Source: Callipepla californica brunnescens (Eukaryota > Chordata > Aves > Galliformes > Odontophoridae). Taken from it: DNA of 64,000 bases. Below, in pieces: positions 1 through 11,189 of the stretch. Below the pieces are notes generated by a model. It was not told the DNA's origin. It saw only the letters and a program-made list of their open reading frames with translations, and did no database searches. The position numbers were made by a program, and so were the translations under genes. The DNA lies in the NCBI GenBank assembly GCA_023055505.1, contig JALIRH010000004.1, forward strand, positions 10,287,368-10,351,367, given 5' to 3'. Position 1 is the first letter of the stretch. Each line of letters starts with the position of its first letter.

Positions 1-2748
1 CAGAGCTAAAAACACTTCACTAGAGCCAGATCAAATATCAAGCACAACCAAGGGGAAATTAAGTGACTTTTAATTTTCTGGAGCTTTGAGTCCGGTCCAT
101 AAGAGCTGTCTTTTATTTCGTTGCTATGGGAGCAATATTGAAAACACCCAATGCACACCGCGTGAGGCTGCACCGAGGAAGGAGTGTTCTTCCAGCAAAA
201 AATCAAACAACCCCCCAGCCAAAAATACATTTCTCCTCCTTCTGTTGCCCAACTGCGCAGCAGGCTTTAAGGACTCTACCAGAACCATTTATGCTGCTGT
301 TTTTAGACCATCCTGCAAGCTTGACAGCGAGGAATCGGCATGTGAATAAATAACTGGAAGGAGAGGGCTGTCCTGAAGGCTATTACTTGCTGGCCCTTTG
401 CCAAGGCTGAAGGCAGATGCAAAAAGCAGTCCCCAACCTCAGAGCACACTCCAGGAGGCTCTAAAGAAATCCTGTACACATCAGCAGGAGCTGCACACAG
501 CAGCACTGGGAGCTGGGCTCGCAAACGTACTCGGTGCTGCTTCAAATAAGCTCCATGCAAAGGGCAAGTGGTGACTTCATAGAGGGAACAGAGCTATCAC
601 CAGCTCAGAGGTGCACTGGGCTTTGTTGGGTCTCTGTCAGCATCGTCTGCTTCATTTGGAATAGGGAGGGATAAGAAAATGGAAGAGGGTTCCTCTAACA
701 GGCGTCAGCACACACACTCTGGCTGCACTTCAGGTGCAGCCAAAAAATCCTGTCATGGATTACTTCATCAATGCACCTTCAGGTGATTCCAGCACTGTAA
801 GAGCAAGCCTTGTTCCAGGAAAGCTTAAAAGGAGTTTGAAATTTAATCCTTCTTTTTTTTTCCCTCCCTGCAGAGCCAATTTTCACATCTAGAAGGACCG
901 TATAATCTCCTTTGACTTCCCACTATTTTAAAGGTCATAATTTTAAAGGCTTAAGGTAGCCTATCCAGTAGCCCATCGTACTTGTCTGGGACAACCTGGA
1001 TTAACTCTCAAATACCAGGAAGACTCCAGAAACACTCCAAGAAATGGCAGTAACCACATACTTTGTTCCTTTGGGAGCCCCTCCAAATGTTACTGGCATA
1101 CGCTCAGACTTTGGACTACTACTTTGAGCTTGGTAAAAAGCAGCAGAGAATCTTCCTCTGTGATAGGAAGATGGCAAACATCTTGACACTAGAGAAAGCA
1201 GAGTTTTCCCCTCCAGCTGTCTGCTTTTCTTTCCCTGCAGCTTTCTTATGGCACAGTTGTGAGTCAAGAACTGCATTTCCCCTATGCCCTTACCAACTCT
1301 AACACAAACAGCCCCAGAAGTTAATAATCAGGATTTTTCCTTTTTCTAGGTACAGTGATTTCAATTCCCTTTTTTTCCTGCCTAGGAACACACCAGAGGA
1401 AAGCCCTGGAGAGCAGGCAATGCACAGGGCAGGCTTTGTTAGGCTCATTCCCTAGCACAGTACAGGAGCTCAGCAATACGCTTGCACCTTCCCCTCTCAG
1501 CAGCAGGAATCAGTCAGCAACCCACAACTCAGAGGCACAGCAGTCAGCTGCCCAACAGTTCCTTCTCCCCAGATGTAGAAAGAGGTCCTGTGCGCTAAAG
1601 TGGAAAGAAAAAAAAAATCCTCCTCAAGATGACAAGGTGAACTGCAGAGGAGAGCAGGCTGTGGCAAATCACAAGTCATCCACCTCACCTCTTGCAGCCC
1701 TCTCATCTAAGCCACATCTCTCACAGGGATGAGAGAAGGCTGCTCTGCTTTCCATGTAGTACAGGGAGACCTAAGGGCAACTAAATACATTTTTCCACTA
1801 GCTGATGGCTCCACTCCTCAGTAAGCACTGCTCCCACACTGCACCAGACTCAGCCCTTCTACCCTGAAAGAATTGTATTGACAAGCACAAAGCCCAACAC
1901 GTCCCCAAACACGTGCAGAGTTAATACTTAAGGAACGGATGGACTGCATAGGCAGCTCCCTGCAGCCACCCTTGGAGTTCTGCCTGCAGTTTACAGCCAC
2001 CACAAAGCAAAACAATACATCACCTTTGTCTCCAGGGCAACATGGGGGGGGAATACCGGGGCATGAACTCCTCCCTTCTGGATTCCACCAAGGCTAAGAA
2101 GAGATACTGACATTCATAAGCTGTGACTCACCCCTGCCTCCTCCACTCTCAGGGGCTGGCATGCCAGAGCAGCCAGTATGAATGGCATCCACAGGCTGGC
2201 TCCGACAGTGTGTAAAATGGACTGGACCTGTGCTTCCCTCTTATATTTTCTAATTTTGGACTGCTGAGGTCGCTGAGGATCAGAGCACTCTCTGAAAACC
2301 ATGCAGACACTGCTGCTCTTGCCCTGGGAGATTAGCAGATAACAGGTCATCAAGGCTCAAACACAACAGAAACCTCCCCTCCAGAAATTCCTACCCCAAA
2401 CATCTCTTGGTTGCAGTTGTAAATGAATTTAACCCAAGGAAAAGTCGAGTAATTCATTGTTTGCAGACCAGTTAGGTTCACAAGTGACCAGTTTGCTGGG
2501 TCCTGTACAGCACTTGGGAGTCTAAATAAACAGAGCCAGCCCAAGCCTAAAATCCTCTGTGTATATAGGGCTGGTAAGCCATAGTTCGTGTGTAATCAGC
2601 TGCCAAGCTGTTAACCTTCCTGACCACCTCTCCTCATCCCACCAGATCAGCAAACTGCTTCCACAAGTGGCTTCTTACGCTCACATCCCTGTAAGGAACA
2701 CACCAACAGACCTGCACCACACTCCTCCAGTGGGAGGGGGAGAACCAC

Positions 2749-2890
2749 ACCCACCTGACCAGCCATGGGAATTGTGGTGAGAAACACGGACCAAGCTCGT
2801 GGACATACCCAAACATGGTCCAGACCCCAAAACCCAACTCCACCTGGCACAAAGCACCTGGGAGTGCAAAACAGTAATTATCCTCCTGGC
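2749..2890. repeat. Copy 1 of a diverged local duplication or unnamed interspersed repeat
   Basis: It shares ACCTGAC, GGAATTxTG, GTGAGAAACACGGA, CCCAAAC, GAGTGCAAAACAG and AATTATCCTCCTG, in that order, with 3804-3938. The order and spacing show homology. The family is not recognised. Confidence 0.7.
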
Positions 2891-3803
2891 GTTTCTCCTG
2901 CCTACTTCTCCCACATAAGGGGGAAGTGTTGCACGGTGAGGCATCAGACAGAATTTCAGCTCATCCGGATCTTTTTCCTACAGCATCTCCAGAAGGTATT
3001 TCTTCTTTCCAAACTATTCCAATCCTTTGGCAGCAAAAATACATGGGAAACGTGTTGCATACTTCAGCACAACCAAACAGCTCCTTAGGAGCATGCTCCG
3101 TCTGAGTACAGACATCTAGGCAGAGCCTGCCAACTCTTTCTGCTGCCCCAGCTCCCCCTGCTCTGTTCTGTTTCCCTGGGCTGCAGAAGTGAACTTTGCT
3201 CCTTCTACATTCAGACCCAGTACCAGCAATATATAAGAAGCAGCAGTCAGTGCCAAGTGTTTGATGTCACCTATTTCTGGCTCAGCAATAATGGGCCTTT
3301 GTCAGGAGAAACTTGCAGGAACCACCCGTGGTTCTGAGCAACATCCCTCCTCGCACCTCCCACACTTCTCATTTCTGGCCTTTCCCGAGATCGCTTTGTT
3401 TCCTCTTACCGTGCTGCTTCCCACATCCTCACTTGGGTGCACTCTCACCTTTTACACTCGTGCTCAGCAGGAGGTTAAGATAAGCAACCCAGTGGCAGCC
3501 TGCGTGGATGCAGCCCACAACTCGTACTGTGGAACTCACTACACAATTGAAACTGTATTTGGTGGTCTGTATTCTGCCGACAGCGTATGGGGCAATATCC
3601 AAATGAAGTTATATAGCTGCCAAGTATTCCATTAACCTCTGCAGAGCATTAATTCCTGACGTCCTTTCCTATCCGTCTAGATAAATACCACTACCACCCA
3701 GCACTGCTGGTATCAAAAAAATGCACAATTCACACACATACGGCTGCCATGTGGCACCAGCCACTTCAGTTTACATCCTTTCTACCAGGGAAGAGCCATA
3801 AGC

Positions 3804-3938
3804 ACCTGACTGGCAAGAGGAATTCGTGTGAGAAACACGGATAGAGGCAGTCACGCCCAAACGCAGCTCCGACCCCTCTTATTTTGGCATGAAGCATCAG
3901 GAGTGCAAAACAGCAATTATCCTCCTGCTCATTCTGTC
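3804..3938. repeat. Copy 2 of the diverged local duplication
   Basis: It is the partner of 2749-2890, about 1,050 bases away in the same orientation, with small gaps and many substitutions. The best-kept blocks are TGAGAAACACGGA and GAGTGCAAAACAGCAATTAT. Confidence 0.7.
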
Positions 3939-6444
3939 TAGAATTTTATTACGGTAAAGCAGCCAGGACTCAGGATTAATAGGACTGATTGAAACCATTC
4001 CCCCCGGATGCCAGGCTGCTGAGATCACAGGCAGAGGAGCCTGACAGGCGGGAAGGAGCAGAGCACTGCCAAGATGCTCATCAGTGCTGCTATTACAGTG
4101 CTGATATCTGCCCAGAGCCGGCAGCGAATGGCTTCTGTGCCCTCGGGAGGGATGGTGCTCTCTGCAGAGCTGACAGATCACCTCGTCTGCATCCTGCAGC
4201 CCTTCTCTTCCACTCGGGATTCAGGCACAGGGAAAGGGGCACTTCTCCCACATTGGACAGATGGTCACCGCACGTGCATGTTGCTGCAGCAAGAGGAAAA
4301 TCACGTTTACAGTTCGAAAGGAAGGATGAAGAAGAGAGAAGGAAGGAGACCTGGTCCTCACCAGAAGGATCTAGAGGATTTGAAACAACCAGGAAGACTT
4401 GGTTTCCTATCCCTCACAGCCAAGGAAGTAAAGATGTGCTGTAATTTCCAGGAGTCACCCTCCCTCCAGCTTTCCATGACCTCAGCTGTTGGTAAAAGCG
4501 GTTAGGGAGCAGCTGGAGATACCTAGTGTTAAGTCCAGGAGCAGAAATACAGCTGGAGAGTGCAGGGGAATCTTTTCATGAGCTTTAAAGAGCCAGACTG
4601 ACAAGCCACTGGGGACAGCAGCAGTAGACTGGAACACGAAACAGCAAAGCTCCCCTCTTTTGTTTTTCAGACTCAGTACCTCCACAGTTTATCTTACACA
4701 GCTTTACTCTTAGGCAGAAGGCACAAGAAAACCACAGGAACAGCATGATGGCTTTATAAGAGACCTGGAAACGACAGACAGAAGCCAGATTTCACAGAAG
4801 TGAATTTACCAGTGGCCAATCAACTACAGCACACATATCTCACAACCCCTTCAGGGGCTATCCTCAAAAGCAAGAGAGTTGTTGCTTGTTCTGCATATAT
4901 GCAAAGCAAACAGCCACAGATTTGCATGAGAACTTTGATTAGCTGTGAATAATAAGGAACGTTCCTTGGAAACTTCTTAACAGATACTCATGTGTATCTG
5001 GCCACCCCCACCTAGCATTTTTGCTTCACAAAGGGATACAAGCAGCCTTCTTCCACCCCCTTGCTGAAGAATCTCCCACATCCAATAGCACAAACTTGAG
5101 GAGGCCACACCAGAAATGCCCTTTGCAGAGCCAGGATTTTGGCAGTGTATGCCTTACTGTATTCAGAAAGAAGCAACATGAAGCGTGAGCCAGCACGGGC
5201 AGCACTATGGCAGCACTCACTTAAGGCTGGATTTGTCCTCTGCTGTTTGGAGAAAAGGGGCCGTGGGAAGAGAGAGGAACACAACAATTCCACAGACAAG
5301 AAGGACTAACACTGGCAGTACATGGCGAGACAGCGTGCCAGACTGTACTAACAGGGGTAGCAGTCACAACATCTCATGCTGATCAGCAAAGCTGCTGATG
5401 CTGCACAGGCTGCAAGGGGTTGGCAGTCAGCAGGAACGAAGCGAGGCAGGCAGTCCATCTCTCCTGTGCCACACCGCAGTCTGACAGAACAAGCCGTGTT
5501 TTGATTTTAGAAGAACTACCTGGCAGCAAAAGGAAAGGCAGTGCTGCAAAGGGCTGCTGCTGTTCATCCTCCACAGCACTAATGACAGCACAAATCATGG
5601 AGTGAAACCCTGAAGGGCAGGAAACGTGGTCGTGTTTACCTCAAACACAGACTTAGGCCAAATTGCTCTGCAGGTTTCCTGCTCACTTTCAAACTGGCAT
5701 GGTGCTTTCCTTCTGCACTAGGCTGGGAAGCCAAAGTATTTATGAAAAACCTTTTTAGGGTGTTGCTTTTTGTTAATTAGAATATGGCTTCCATAATGGG
5801 TCCAAGAGAAGGAGAGCCCACACTTCCAATCAGGCCATCAAAGCTCCTCTTACACAGCGCTCTGCTTTCGGCACTGTCCCTAAAAGCAAGTCCTCCCACA
5901 GTACGCCTGCTTTGAGATAGGAGGAAAATGTGGCCGTTAAGCACACAAAAAAACACAGCAGGAAGGACTAACCACTCTGGACTGCAGAGTGAAACACCAA
6001 CAGCTATCACACATGGGACATTATTCCAAACAAACAGAAAAGATATGTTCTTATTGTTTACTGAGGCCAACATAGAGCAGGGACTGCCAGGACTTTTACC
6101 AAGCAGCTGAGACCAGTGATTCTTCTCCATCACAGAAGGACTCCAGCAAGAAACTAGGCTATTATTTAACAGAAGTCACGTGCATTGGGTAGCTGATAGC
6201 AGTTCTGGAACAAAAGCCATTTTTTGCAGAAATATGACATATGGACAAAAAGATGTCCATAACAGGAACACAAGTATACTACATAGCAAGGATGTAATCT
6301 TCAGGTACTTACACAGAGGAGCTCAAAGGCTGCTGGCTGCTCCCACTCACAACCCAAGCTCTCAGCAAGGATATCTGACTTGAAATACCAGCGTCTTTGG
6401 GCAGCTATAGTGAGCCAGAGCAAAGACCCATGCATGCAGGTCAC

Positions 6445-6487
6445 CTCTCCTTAACAGGAGTGATGCTCTCCTTAACTCTAAGTGATG
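6445..6487 (+). repeat. Imperfect 21-22 bp tandem repeat, two copies
   Basis: The unit starts CTCTCCTTAAC and ends GTGATG. Two adjacent copies differ in the middle. Confidence 0.6.
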
Positions 6488-7728
6488 CTGCCCCAAATAT
6501 CCCCAAGGTCTCAACAGTTTTTGCACTGGGGTATACAAACTCCTTCAGAAAAAAATTTTGCACCTGTTTTTTCTAGTTTACCTTGAGCACATGTGGGTTT
6601 CTGTTACCCATAGCATCCTCTAGCAGCACAGCTCTTAACTACGTTTTGCATGAAGGACAGCTCCTTTTTGTTTGCCATGAAAGAGCACCTGGTGAAGAGC
6701 CACTCCCCCACGCAGCCAAATGACACACTACATCAAACAAAGGTGTCCAAGACCTTTCCTTAAAATGGTAGCTTTCACTCATGAAAGTCTGAGGTTATGC
6801 TAGGAAATCAGACCTCAGTTTATACTAAAGACTTCTAAGCACTCGCTTTATGTGAACTCGGTGTGCAGTAAGTTATGCTGAGCTTGTCACTCACTTTGTC
6901 CACGGCCAGACTTACTGAGTCCAAGCTTGCTCAGTGTTGAGACTTATTTGAAGCAGTTCCTATCCTCTTCACCTCTGCCTGCAATAGCTCAGAAGAGCAA
7001 TGCCTTGCTCTCCTCATCTCAAGCGATGATCCGCTTTTGATAGCAGTAACAGTCAAGCAGGATGGGGATGGACTTTAGCATGAGAGACTTTCCAGCTCCA
7101 GTAATACCCAAACAGCACCTATGGCACCAGAAGATCCCTGAAGAGCCCAGTAAGCAGATAAAACATTGAAGAAGGGACTCCTGGTTCAAGAAAATGGCTG
7201 CCCCTGGGCACCACCTCTGAGGGGTGATGGCATTTAATGAGCCCCCGTTCCAGCAGACACAGCTGCAGCTCTCCGAGCAAGAAAGGCAGCGAGTTAGCGA
7301 GATGAGGGAAGGGCACTGCGAAGGGATGCTATGAGCTAGCCTAAACTTCACGGGCCAAGTAACTGCTGAATTACAGCAACAGGTTGATCGCAGACGTCCT
7401 TGGGAAGGCTCAGATTGTACACTGCTGCTGAATGTACAGCGGTCTGCGTGGTTTCTAGGACAACACAGCAGAGACCACCGTGCAAGACCCCTCGCGGCAC
7501 GCAGCGCGGCGGCGGCAGCCCCTCAACCAGCGCCGATCCAGCTCCCCACGGCGGGGACCCGCATTCCGGCCAGCCCCCTTCTCCCCATCCCGACGCAGGC
7601 AGGACGTGAGAACACCTTTCAAACTGGAAAAGCCTGCGGGAAGTTCTGCAAAGCCCGCAGGGAAGCCGCGTCCCGCCCGGCGCTGCCCCTTCACCCCTTC
7701 CCGCCCCGCACGGAGCCGACGCTCCGCT

Positions 7729-7757
7729 CCCCCCCCCCCCACACACACACACCCCAC
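7729..7757 (+). repeat. Poly-C followed by (AC)n microsatellite
   Basis: A run of about twelve C is followed directly by an (AC) run inside the CpG island. Length polymorphism and sequencing error are likely here. Confidence 0.8.
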
Positions 7758-7788
7758 GCGTCCGCCATTTCGGGGCGCCCCGCCTCAC

Positions 7789-7990
7789 CCCTGAGCAGCG
7801 GCGCGCCGGACCGCCGTGCTCCGCGCCGCGACCTGCAGAGCGGAGAGGGAGGGAAGGGAGCACGGCAGGAAGCGGGGAGGGAGGGGAGGAGGGCGGCACG
7901 GCTCGCCCGGCACGGCCCAACCCAGCCCCGGGACGCCCAGCGGGCGGTGCCTCGGCGGCAAATAGCGCGCTGAGCAGCCCCGCTGCGCTC
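7789..7990 (-). other. Candidate non-coding first exon of CD151 (edges approximate)
   Basis: The donor GTGAGG follows base 7789 inside the CpG island on the minus strand. The downstream partner exon would be left of base 1. The name rests only on gene order known from mammals, not on coding sequence. Confidence 0.3.
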
Positions 7991-8130
7991 CGTCGGAAGG
8001 GAGAGCCCACCTGCCCCTGTCAGGCTTTAGGGCTGGCTGGGAAGGGCTGGGCAGAGAGCCCACCTGAGGGCACCCACCTGGTCTTGGCCTCTGCTGTGAC
8101 TTAAACGAGGGACCCGTGCACCCAGTCGCT

Positions 8131-8450
8131 CTGTAGGATCATTAGTGTCGGAAAAGATGTCTAAGATGACCGAGTTCAACCCCCCAGCCCACCTCCACCG
8201 TGTCCCTCAGTGCCACATTAACCTTTTCCTTGCACACCTCCAGGGACAATGACCCCCTCACCTCCCTGTGCCAGTGCCTCACTACTCTAAGGAATCTTTC
8301 CTAATATCCAACCTCAATCTCCTCTGGCACAACTTGAGGTCATTCCTTGTTACCCAGGAGAAGGGGCCAAACCCCCACCACACCACAACCTCCTTTCAGA
8401 TCACTGTAGAGAGAGAGGAGGTATCCCCTGAGCCTCCCTTCTTCTTTGTC
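8131..8450 (-). mobile_element. CR1 LINE 3' fragment
   Basis: The plus strand reads as the reverse complement of a CR1 3' region. It has GTTCAACCCCCCAGCCCACC, GTGCCAGTGCCTCACTACTC, AAGGAATCTTTCCTAATATC and CCTGAGCCTCCCTTCTTC, the usual order. The element therefore points leftward, 3' end at the lower coordinate. It lies just upstream of the CpG island at 7.5-8.0 kb. Confidence 0.88.
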
Positions 8451-11189
8451 ATCCTTCCCACTGAGTAAACAAAGCAGTAAATTTATATACATATTATTTA
8501 TTTATTAAGGAAAGAGACCAAGACAGACAGCCTAAGGAGTTATGCATGGACTGCTAGAAGAGAACCACCCCACAACAGCCTTGCTCTGATGATGCCCCCC
8601 ACCATCCAGCCCACAGTGAGAGGGAGGGGACAGGCTCAAAGAACAGGGGCTGCATTAGACCAAAACCAGCAGAGAACAGCCCACTTCACACAGAGCTCAA
8701 CAGGGCAAGAAATAAAGAAAGCCTGCAGATAAACCTGAGCTCTATCACAGTGTCCCCTTTTTCCCCCAGCCACCTCAAGAACGTGCATGAGTCCAGCAGC
8801 ACCTCTGCCCAGAACTGCACAAACTCAACCTCTGTAAACATTTAATTAGATAAATATTTACCTCGAAAAACAACTAATTTTATCTGTGTCCTGTTCACTT
8901 CAAAAGAAGCACACAGCTAATCTGTTTGCAGAATCAGGCCATATTAAACTGCTTGGCTTGAGATGTCTAAAGCATGCCTCAGGGGCCTGAGGAGTCTGGA
9001 GCCAGATTATTGTAGCTGTACCAACTGAAACTTCAGCATGGCTCATTAACGGTCTGATAAGTAATGAGCAGACTGACAGCAGCTCAACGAGCTACCAAAG
9101 CACTGAGCTGCAGTACCATGGCTCTACGGGAGCCAAGAGATTTTCGAACAAAGTATTTAAAGGTATATAGCATGAGTTCCAATGTGCATCTATACCCAGG
9201 CACAAAGTATTTGTTTTATATTTGGACTAAGTAACTAAGACGTAAAAAGAGAGAAAATATATGAACAGTAGAGGGTAACTGAACAGAAAATAATCCAGGA
9301 GAGACCCATAGGGACTGATTAAATGTGTGCGTGGATCTTTAGGGCAGCTGGTGTGCCACTGAGCAGTTGTATTTGCTGGGGTGCCAGCAGCCCCTCAGGA
9401 AGAAGCTGCCTGAAAAGAGCAGAGGCACTCCATAAAGCCACAGCCAAAAGCTGGGTGCACGTGCTCAATCGCTGACTGATGCTGAGTCTTAGCAAGAGGG
9501 GCCCTGCATTGCCCAGTTTCTTTCCAGGCACTCTGGGTAGACCCCATTGGGCCTCCAGGCCCAAGAAGGCACTTGAGATGGCTGGAAGATGCTGTCACGT
9601 CTCCAACTTGTTCAAGTATAAGTGACACTGTTTAAACAGCCAAGAACCGGGATTCCTCATCTATCCTCTTGTAGGGCTTTCATAGTGGTGCTATTTATCA
9701 TTTCCTGAGCTTTCTCCCGGCTTCTCACCTATCACAGTCACAGGTAGAAACAAACAAACATCCCAGGCCTTTGCGATTCCTTCGTCTGTCCCGTGGGAAA
9801 GCTTTAAACTTAGCACCATGGCTTAATGCTCTCTCTTCAGCCCTGTTTTGGCCTGCCAAAGAGATGCTGTCAGGCTAATCCTGTTATGTTTATCCTTAGC
9901 ATATTAACATGAAAGAGATGAGTGAAACACAAGGCAAAGCACAGTCCCCTTGCCTGTGTGCAAGAGCTCTGTGGGACTCTGGGGGCTTGTCAGAGCAGCT
10001 GTTTTTTCATTCTCTGGTTTTAGCCCGATTGTATACACAGCTGCATTGCTGCATGTGCCAGGATAGGCTTCCAGGCTGTAAGAAAAGTACTTTCTTGTGA
10101 TACATTTCCAGATGCTTTATAGATTATATGCAAAAAGTCACCTGTCCACTAAGAGACTGCAGCCAGTGTGGTACAGCAACAAGCCCCCAGGCAGTCTGTT
10201 TTTCATCACTTATACCACCTCAGGATATCCCTGCTGTTTGTTTTTTTTGTTTATACTGGTGTTTCCAACAGTCACTTGAAGAGTGTGGCTACTCCCGGGG
10301 TCTCCATTCAGCAACAGGAGATATTCACAGCATGTCTTGGTTTTGGCTGGGATCTCATTAATTGTCTTCACAGTAGCTGGTATGGTGCTGTGTCCTGGAC
10401 TTGAAAACAGCACTGAAACCACACCGATGTTTTAGTTGTTACAGAGCACTGCTTACACAGTTTAGGGCTCTTCTGCCTCTCTAGGCTGTGAGTATTTGGG
10501 TCTTCCAATAGGAAATGAAAATATTGTCCAGAAAACCAACAAAACACCGTCACACCATCCAGTAGAAAACACACCCTAGTGCCTACTGCCATCCAAGTGC
10601 GCAACCTCTGTGCCACTTTATCATAAGCAAAAGTTCACCCTGTCCCTGCTACTACTTCCTGTGCTGTTTGTTTTTATAGCAAGGGAAATGAGTAATAAAT
10701 TCTGTGGCCAAAGCCATGGACAGATAGTTCTGTAAGACACTAACGTAATGAAGTAAATATAGCGTACAAGGACTAAGAGCTATGAAATTCCTAACTCTGG
10801 TGAACAGGATGCATGAGTGGTATTAAATGTCTGGTTCTACAAGTGTAGATAAAAGCAGATAATGTGCTCCGTTTGGAAGCTCTGCACATTGGCCCCAGAC
10901 TCTGGGGAAGTATCTCCTTAGGTCCCCCCGCTCTGCCTTCCCTGCTCGCCCAGACTCTGGCTGCTTTAAAGAGAAGAAATAAGACAGGAGATGATCCTGT
11001 GCTTCTCTGGAAGCAAGGGTCTCTCATCCACTGTCTCCTTGCTTATAACTTACAAGCCACCTATATGTACCAGCACCAGGAACAGACTTCTCAACTCTTC
11101 CTGAGCACTACACACTGCAGTAAACAACTAAATCAAGTGAGGCTCAATCTCCTGCAGCTCCTGAAAGAAAAAAAATTCAACACAAACAT
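8451..11189. other. Intergenic stretch between CRACR2B 3' end and the CpG island
   Basis: I see no exon here. It includes an AT-rich patch at 8478-8510 with overlapping minus-strand AATAAA hexamers, which could be a further CRACR2B poly(A) site or chance. Confidence 0.5.

Larger units (their letters stand above)
1..7479. other. Non-coding stretch, probably first intron of CD151
   Basis: I see no exon with convincing protein similarity on either strand. It contains a diverged duplicated segment (2749-2890 and 3804-3938) and a short tandem repeat at 6445-6487. Open frames here are short and compositionally random. Confidence 0.5.
7480..8030. promoter_or_regulatory. CpG island, probable promoter of the next minus-strand gene (CD151 by synteny)
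   Basis: This is a CpG-dense block with GGGGAGGG-type runs, GCGCGCC and a C-run merging into an AC repeat. A minus-strand donor CTCAGGG|GTGAGG lies after 7789. A minus-strand AAATGGCGGAC (YY1-like) lies near 7770-7760. In human 11p15.5 the gene after CRACR2B is CD151 in the same orientation, so this island fits its promoter. No CD151 coding exon (tetraspanin CCG motif) was seen in 1-7480. Confidence 0.6.

Noticed and set aside
7019..7351. Minus-strand 110-codon ORF containing GITGAGKS, a Walker A-like motif
   Set aside because: Only the P-loop consensus matches; no other nucleotide-binding motif, no splice structure and no recognisable family. Taken as chance.
7348..8010. 220-codon minus-strand ORF over the CpG island
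   Set aside because: High GC removes stop codons. The Pro/Gly/Arg/Ala-rich product is typical of CpG-island artefacts.
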